Position numbers and translations under genes: made by a program. Below, one piece after another: positions 23,352-25,336 of a stretch of 25,336 nucleotides of DNA. The DNA comes from a virus. The notes under the pieces were generated by a model. It was not told the origin of the DNA. It worked only from the letters and a program-made list of their open reading frames with translations, and made no database searches. The DNA lies in IMG/VR virus record IMGVR_UViG_3300027881_000068, positions 1 to 25,336 of that record, one strand, 5' to 3'. Position 1 is the first letter of the stretch. Each line of letters starts with the position of its first letter.

Positions 23352-23900
23352 CTAGTACTTACGGTTAAAAAGTCCTGGCTTACCACCGAGACCACCGAGA
23401 CCACCAAGTCCCTGCGGGGGTTGGGGCACCGGTGCCGTCATCGGGCCCGGTCCTGGTCCGCCACCTGGTAGCTGGTTCTGGTTGGTCTGTGGCATAGCAG
23501 CCTGTGGTTGTGGCCCCTGCCCCGGAAAGGGCGGGCCTGGGTCTGGCGTCGGGAGCTGAGGGTACGGCCCCACATTGTCGACGTACGGGCCCCACACCTG
23601 ACCGGGTAAGGGTCGACCGTCAGGGCCCATCACTGGACCATTCTGAGGAGCCGGGGGCGCAGGTGGTTGGGGCGCCGGAGGTGCAGGCTGCTGAGGGGCG
23701 GGTGGCCGGTTCTTGGTGCCACCCACCTGGGGGCTGAGCCTGCGAGCGTAGGGCGACTTGGTTGGGCTGTTCTTACCGGTTGGATTGGGTTTAGGCCGGC
23801 CGCCGGGGAACTGTGACTTCTGCTTCCGGCGCTGAGCCATGTCGCCAGCTGAGAGCCGATTCTTGGACGAGCTAAGCTGTGCTTTCGCGTTGTATACCAT
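23352..23900 (-). CDS. Basic N-terminus, Pro/Gln-rich disordered protein (A of pair)
   Basis: A 182-residue protein. The first 65 residues are rich in Lys, Arg and Ser (AQRRKQKSQFPGGRPKPNPT), followed by a long Pro/Gln/Gly region with PAPPAPQ-type repeats. The end is a Gly-Leu-Gly triplet repeat and GGKPGLFNRKY. No globular domain, signal peptide or TM segment is seen. The architecture and the C-terminal LGGKPG match the preceding gene, suggesting related or co-functioning proteins. It starts in a TAATG overlap. A role as a DNA-binding internal virion or assembly protein is inferred from composition only. Confidence 0.6.
   Translation of the reverse strand: MVYNAKAQLSSSKNRLSAGDMAQRRKQKSQFPGGRPKPNPTGKNSPTKSPYARRLSPQVGGTKNRPPAPQQPAPPAPQPPAPPAPQNGPVMGPDGRPLPGQVWGPYVDNVGPYPQLPTPDPGPPFPGQGPQPQAAMPQTNQNQLPGGGPGPGPMTAPVPQPPQGLGGLGGLGGKPGLFNRKY
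23382..23408 (-). repeat. Three tandem 9-base repeats encoding Leu-Gly-Gly
   Basis: On the plus strand ACCACCGAG occurs at 23382-23390 and 23391-23399, then ACCACCAAG at 23400-23408. They encode LGG units just before the C-terminal GGKPG of the 182-residue protein. Slippage could vary the copy number without breaking the frame. Confidence 0.75.
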
Positions 23901-24460
23901 TAGAATCCCACCCCAGGCTTACCGCCTAGTTGCACGCCCGAGAAGGGGCCGAGTGCTCCACCACCCTGAATACCATAGGGGCCCTGGTTGCGCATGGCCA
24001 TGTACTGGGCCAACGGGTCTTGACCCGGCTGAGGCTGTATTGGTGCCTGAGCTACTGGACCTTGGGCTGAGGCTTGGAAGGGGGCGGGCTGCTGACCCTG
24101 TTGGATCTGAGGCTGTGGCTGTGGCTGTGGCTGTACGGCGCCCGGAGCGGACTCTGTGCGTGGACCGCGCTGGGGGCGGGAGCGAGGAGCAGCGGCGGGC
24201 TGCTTGGCCTTGGATGGGCCAGAGCCGTACTTGCCCTTACCCTTCTCCTGGGCCCACCTCTTGCTGCCTTTATAATGCTCAGTACCTTTACCGGTCTTCT
24301 CACCACGCGAGCGAGCCATCTTGCGGTTCACCTGGCGGGTTGTCCGGCGCTCCACGTTGGCCTGCTGGTGTGCCGTCAATGGCTTGCCGGTGCGCTTCTC
24401 AGCCCGTCTGGTCTTCTTGCGGCTGACTCTGTTGTAGGTTTTAACTGCGCTGCGTGCCAT
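23900..24460 (-). CDS. Highly basic N-terminus, Pro/Gln-rich disordered protein (B of pair)
   Basis: A 186-residue protein. The first 87 residues contain 28 Lys or Arg (for example RVSRKKTRRAEKRTGKP) and look like a nucleic-acid-condensing segment. The rest is Pro, Gln and Gly rich with a PQPQPQPQ run. It ends GGALGPFSGVQLGGKPGVGF, sharing LGGKPG with the following gene. The start ATG 24460 has AAGGAG six bases upstream. The form resembles small basic phage proteins packaged with DNA, but no family is recognised. No enzymatic motif. Confidence 0.65.
   Translation of the reverse strand: MARSAVKTYNRVSRKKTRRAEKRTGKPLTAHQQANVERRTTRQVNRKMARSRGEKTGKGTEHYKGSKRWAQEKGKGKYGSGPSKAKQPAAAPRSRPQRGPRTESAPGAVQPQPQPQPQIQQGQQPAPFQASAQGPVAQAPIQPQPGQDPLAQYMAMRNQGPYGIQGGGALGPFSGVQLGGKPGVGF
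24111..24134 (-). repeat. Hexanucleotide GGCTGT repeat, four copies
   Basis: Four contiguous copies of GGCTGT on the plus strand, giving alternating Pro-Gln on the coding strand in the basic 186-residue protein. This is an in-frame slippage-prone tract. Confidence 0.8.
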
Positions 24461-24492
24461 GTCTGCTCCTTTGTACTGTGTTCAAAGGGCCA

Positions 24493-24509
24493 TCCCGGTG
24501 TAACCGGGA
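24493..24509 (-). other. Perfect 7-bp intergenic hairpin
   Basis: TCCCGGT (24493-24499) and ACCGGGA (24503-24509) form a perfect stem with a three-base loop between the LamG-like gene and the basic protein gene. On the minus strand no T-run follows (TGGCCCTTTG), so efficient termination is unlikely. RNA processing, stability or weak attenuation are possible. Confidence 0.5.
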
Positions 24510-24516
24510 GGCGTCC

Positions 24517-25290
24517 TTAGGCTAGTGCCCATGTGTGTGAGAAACCGAACTCGTCCGAGACGGCCTGACCTAGTGTATTGACCTGTGTATTGGTGAACCC
24601 ATCGATGTAGCCGTACAGCCCTGCCTTGGCGTAGTTTGAATCGGTATTGCCGCCTAAGGCATAGCTGAACTCCCAGGCGTTGCTGCCGTTCCACGTGTCG
24701 GGAGTACCATTGGTGACGTCAGAGCCGTTGATGAAGACCTTGGTTCTTGTCTCATCTTGTACCACCACCATGACGCACCAGGCGTTGTCGGGTATGACGT
24801 TGAGCGTGGCGTTGAATGATCCGAAACCTGGATTTGAAAGTTTCAGGACACCGTCCGCGGTGCTGAATACCTCCGCACCACCACTCTCAATGTTCGATGA
24901 GAGGTTGCGGCGAATCAGGTAACCGTTCTGCAAGATGGCGAGCGGCACCTTGATGACGCTGGCCATTGTCACACCACCCGCCCACGAATTCTCAGCCGTG
25001 TTGGCGGTAAGCACTTGGCCTGTCGTATCGCGCTGGAACCCGGTACGACCTGAGCCGTTGACATCCGAGATGAGCGTATAGTCCGTAGGGGTGGTCCATA
25101 GACCAGACACACCACCAGCAGCCTGGTTGGTCATGCTGTTCATCTTGCCTGTGTCGGTGGTATAGTTACCGTCGTCAAGCCAGAGACGCAGTGTGCCGTA
25201 TGTTTCGGGAAAAAAGGTGGATGCTGCACCCAGGACGTTGTGTCCCTGACTGTTCAGGCCAACACCTATGCCTATGCCATGTCCACTCAT
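24517..25290 (-). CDS. LamG/concanavalin A-like beta-sandwich protein
   Basis: A 257-residue protein. A Gly-rich start (GHGIGIGVGLNSQGHN) leads into LRLWLDDGNYTTD, then a long strand-rich body. The section VQDETRTKVFINGSDVTNG followed by YAKAGLYGYIDGFTNTQVN is the usual LamG-type pattern (a carbohydrate-binding jelly roll with a final IDGFRIxN-like strand). No signal peptide. It is possibly a receptor-binding or decoration protein on the virion. The ATG lies in an ATGA overlap with the upstream partial gene and has no clear Shine-Dalgarno, so translation is probably coupled. Confidence 0.65.
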   Translation of the reverse strand: MSGHGIGIGVGLNSQGHNVLGAASTFFPETYGTLRLWLDDGNYTTDTGKMNSMTNQAAGGVSGLWTTPTDYTLISDVNGSGRTGFQRDTTGQVLTANTAENSWAGGVTMASVIKVPLAILQNGYLIRRNLSSNIESGGAEVFSTADGVLKLSNPGFGSFNATLNVIPDNAWCVMVVVQDETRTKVFINGSDVTNGTPDTWNGSNAWEFSYALGGNTDSNYAKAGLYGYIDGFTNTQVNTLGQAVSDEFGFSHTWALA

Positions 25291-25336
25291 CGGGTAATGT
25301 CAGGCTTGACGCCAGCCTTCCATAAACGAAAGCACT
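25287..25336 (-). CDS. C-terminal end of an upstream minus-strand gene (partial)
   Basis: Fifteen codons in frame with a TGA at 25289-25287 that overlaps the LamG-like ATG (ATGA), encoding an end LWKAGVKPDITR. The start is beyond the window. The overlap style matches the rest of the operon, but the fragment is too short to identify. Confidence 0.4.
   Translation of the reverse strand, partial: CFRLWKAGVKPDITR

Overview
This window is almost certainly part of the late (packaging, head, tail and ejection) region of a tailed dsDNA bacteriophage. Nearly every gene lies on the minus strand, so transcription runs from the right edge to the left. Neighbouring genes are packed with TAATG or ATGA stop/start overlaps. 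I recognise a terminase large subunit, a P22-type portal, an N4-gp56-type major capsid protein, a head-tail adaptor and a giant virion transglycosylase. No host genes, tRNAs, integrase or CRISPR array were seen. A podovirus-like particle infecting a Gram-negative host is the best inference: there is no tape measure, sheath or tail tube gene, and the ejection proteins look T7-like. The host itself cannot be named.

Layout in transcription order (right to left). The end of an upstream gene overlaps a LamG-like beta-sandwich protein (24517-25290). Two very basic, Pro/Gln-rich proteins follow (23900-24460 and 23352-23900), then an unlisted 51-residue basic peptide (23140-23295). The packaging block is a HTH protein that is the likely small terminase (22481-23140), a YkgJ-type cysteine-cluster protein (22132-22644) and the large terminase (20523-22145). 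The head block is portal, scaffold-like protein, a 75-residue FlbD-like protein, a structured 154-base leader, the major capsid protein and a probable decoration protein. A strong intrinsic terminator (15408-15441) ends this block. Next come a small fibre-like protein, a gp4-like adaptor, a 1077-residue tail hub protein and a jelly-roll-like protein.

The left third has the order of T7 genes 13-16: a GNAT-like protein, a Gly-rich protein with a broken frame, a Pro-rich coiled protein, and a 1695-residue protein with a lytic transglycosylase domain, a staphylococcal-nuclease-like domain and an LPD38-like region. The operon ends with a one-TM protein, a secreted HExxH metalloprotein, a disordered protein and a PD-(D/E)XK-like nuclease. 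A clear minus-strand terminator (217-250) closes it. The tail end of a convergent plus-strand gene occupies the left edge.

The points most worth following up are: a nuclease domain built into a T7 gp16-like ejection protein; a -1 frame change exactly at a G-quadruplex-forming poly-Gly tract; a GNAT gene whose plausible coding frame begins upstream of its first ATG behind a good Shine-Dalgarno and an ATC codon; and a YkgJ protein overprinted on the small terminase. All of this rests on reading the sequence and on family knowledge; no searches were run.
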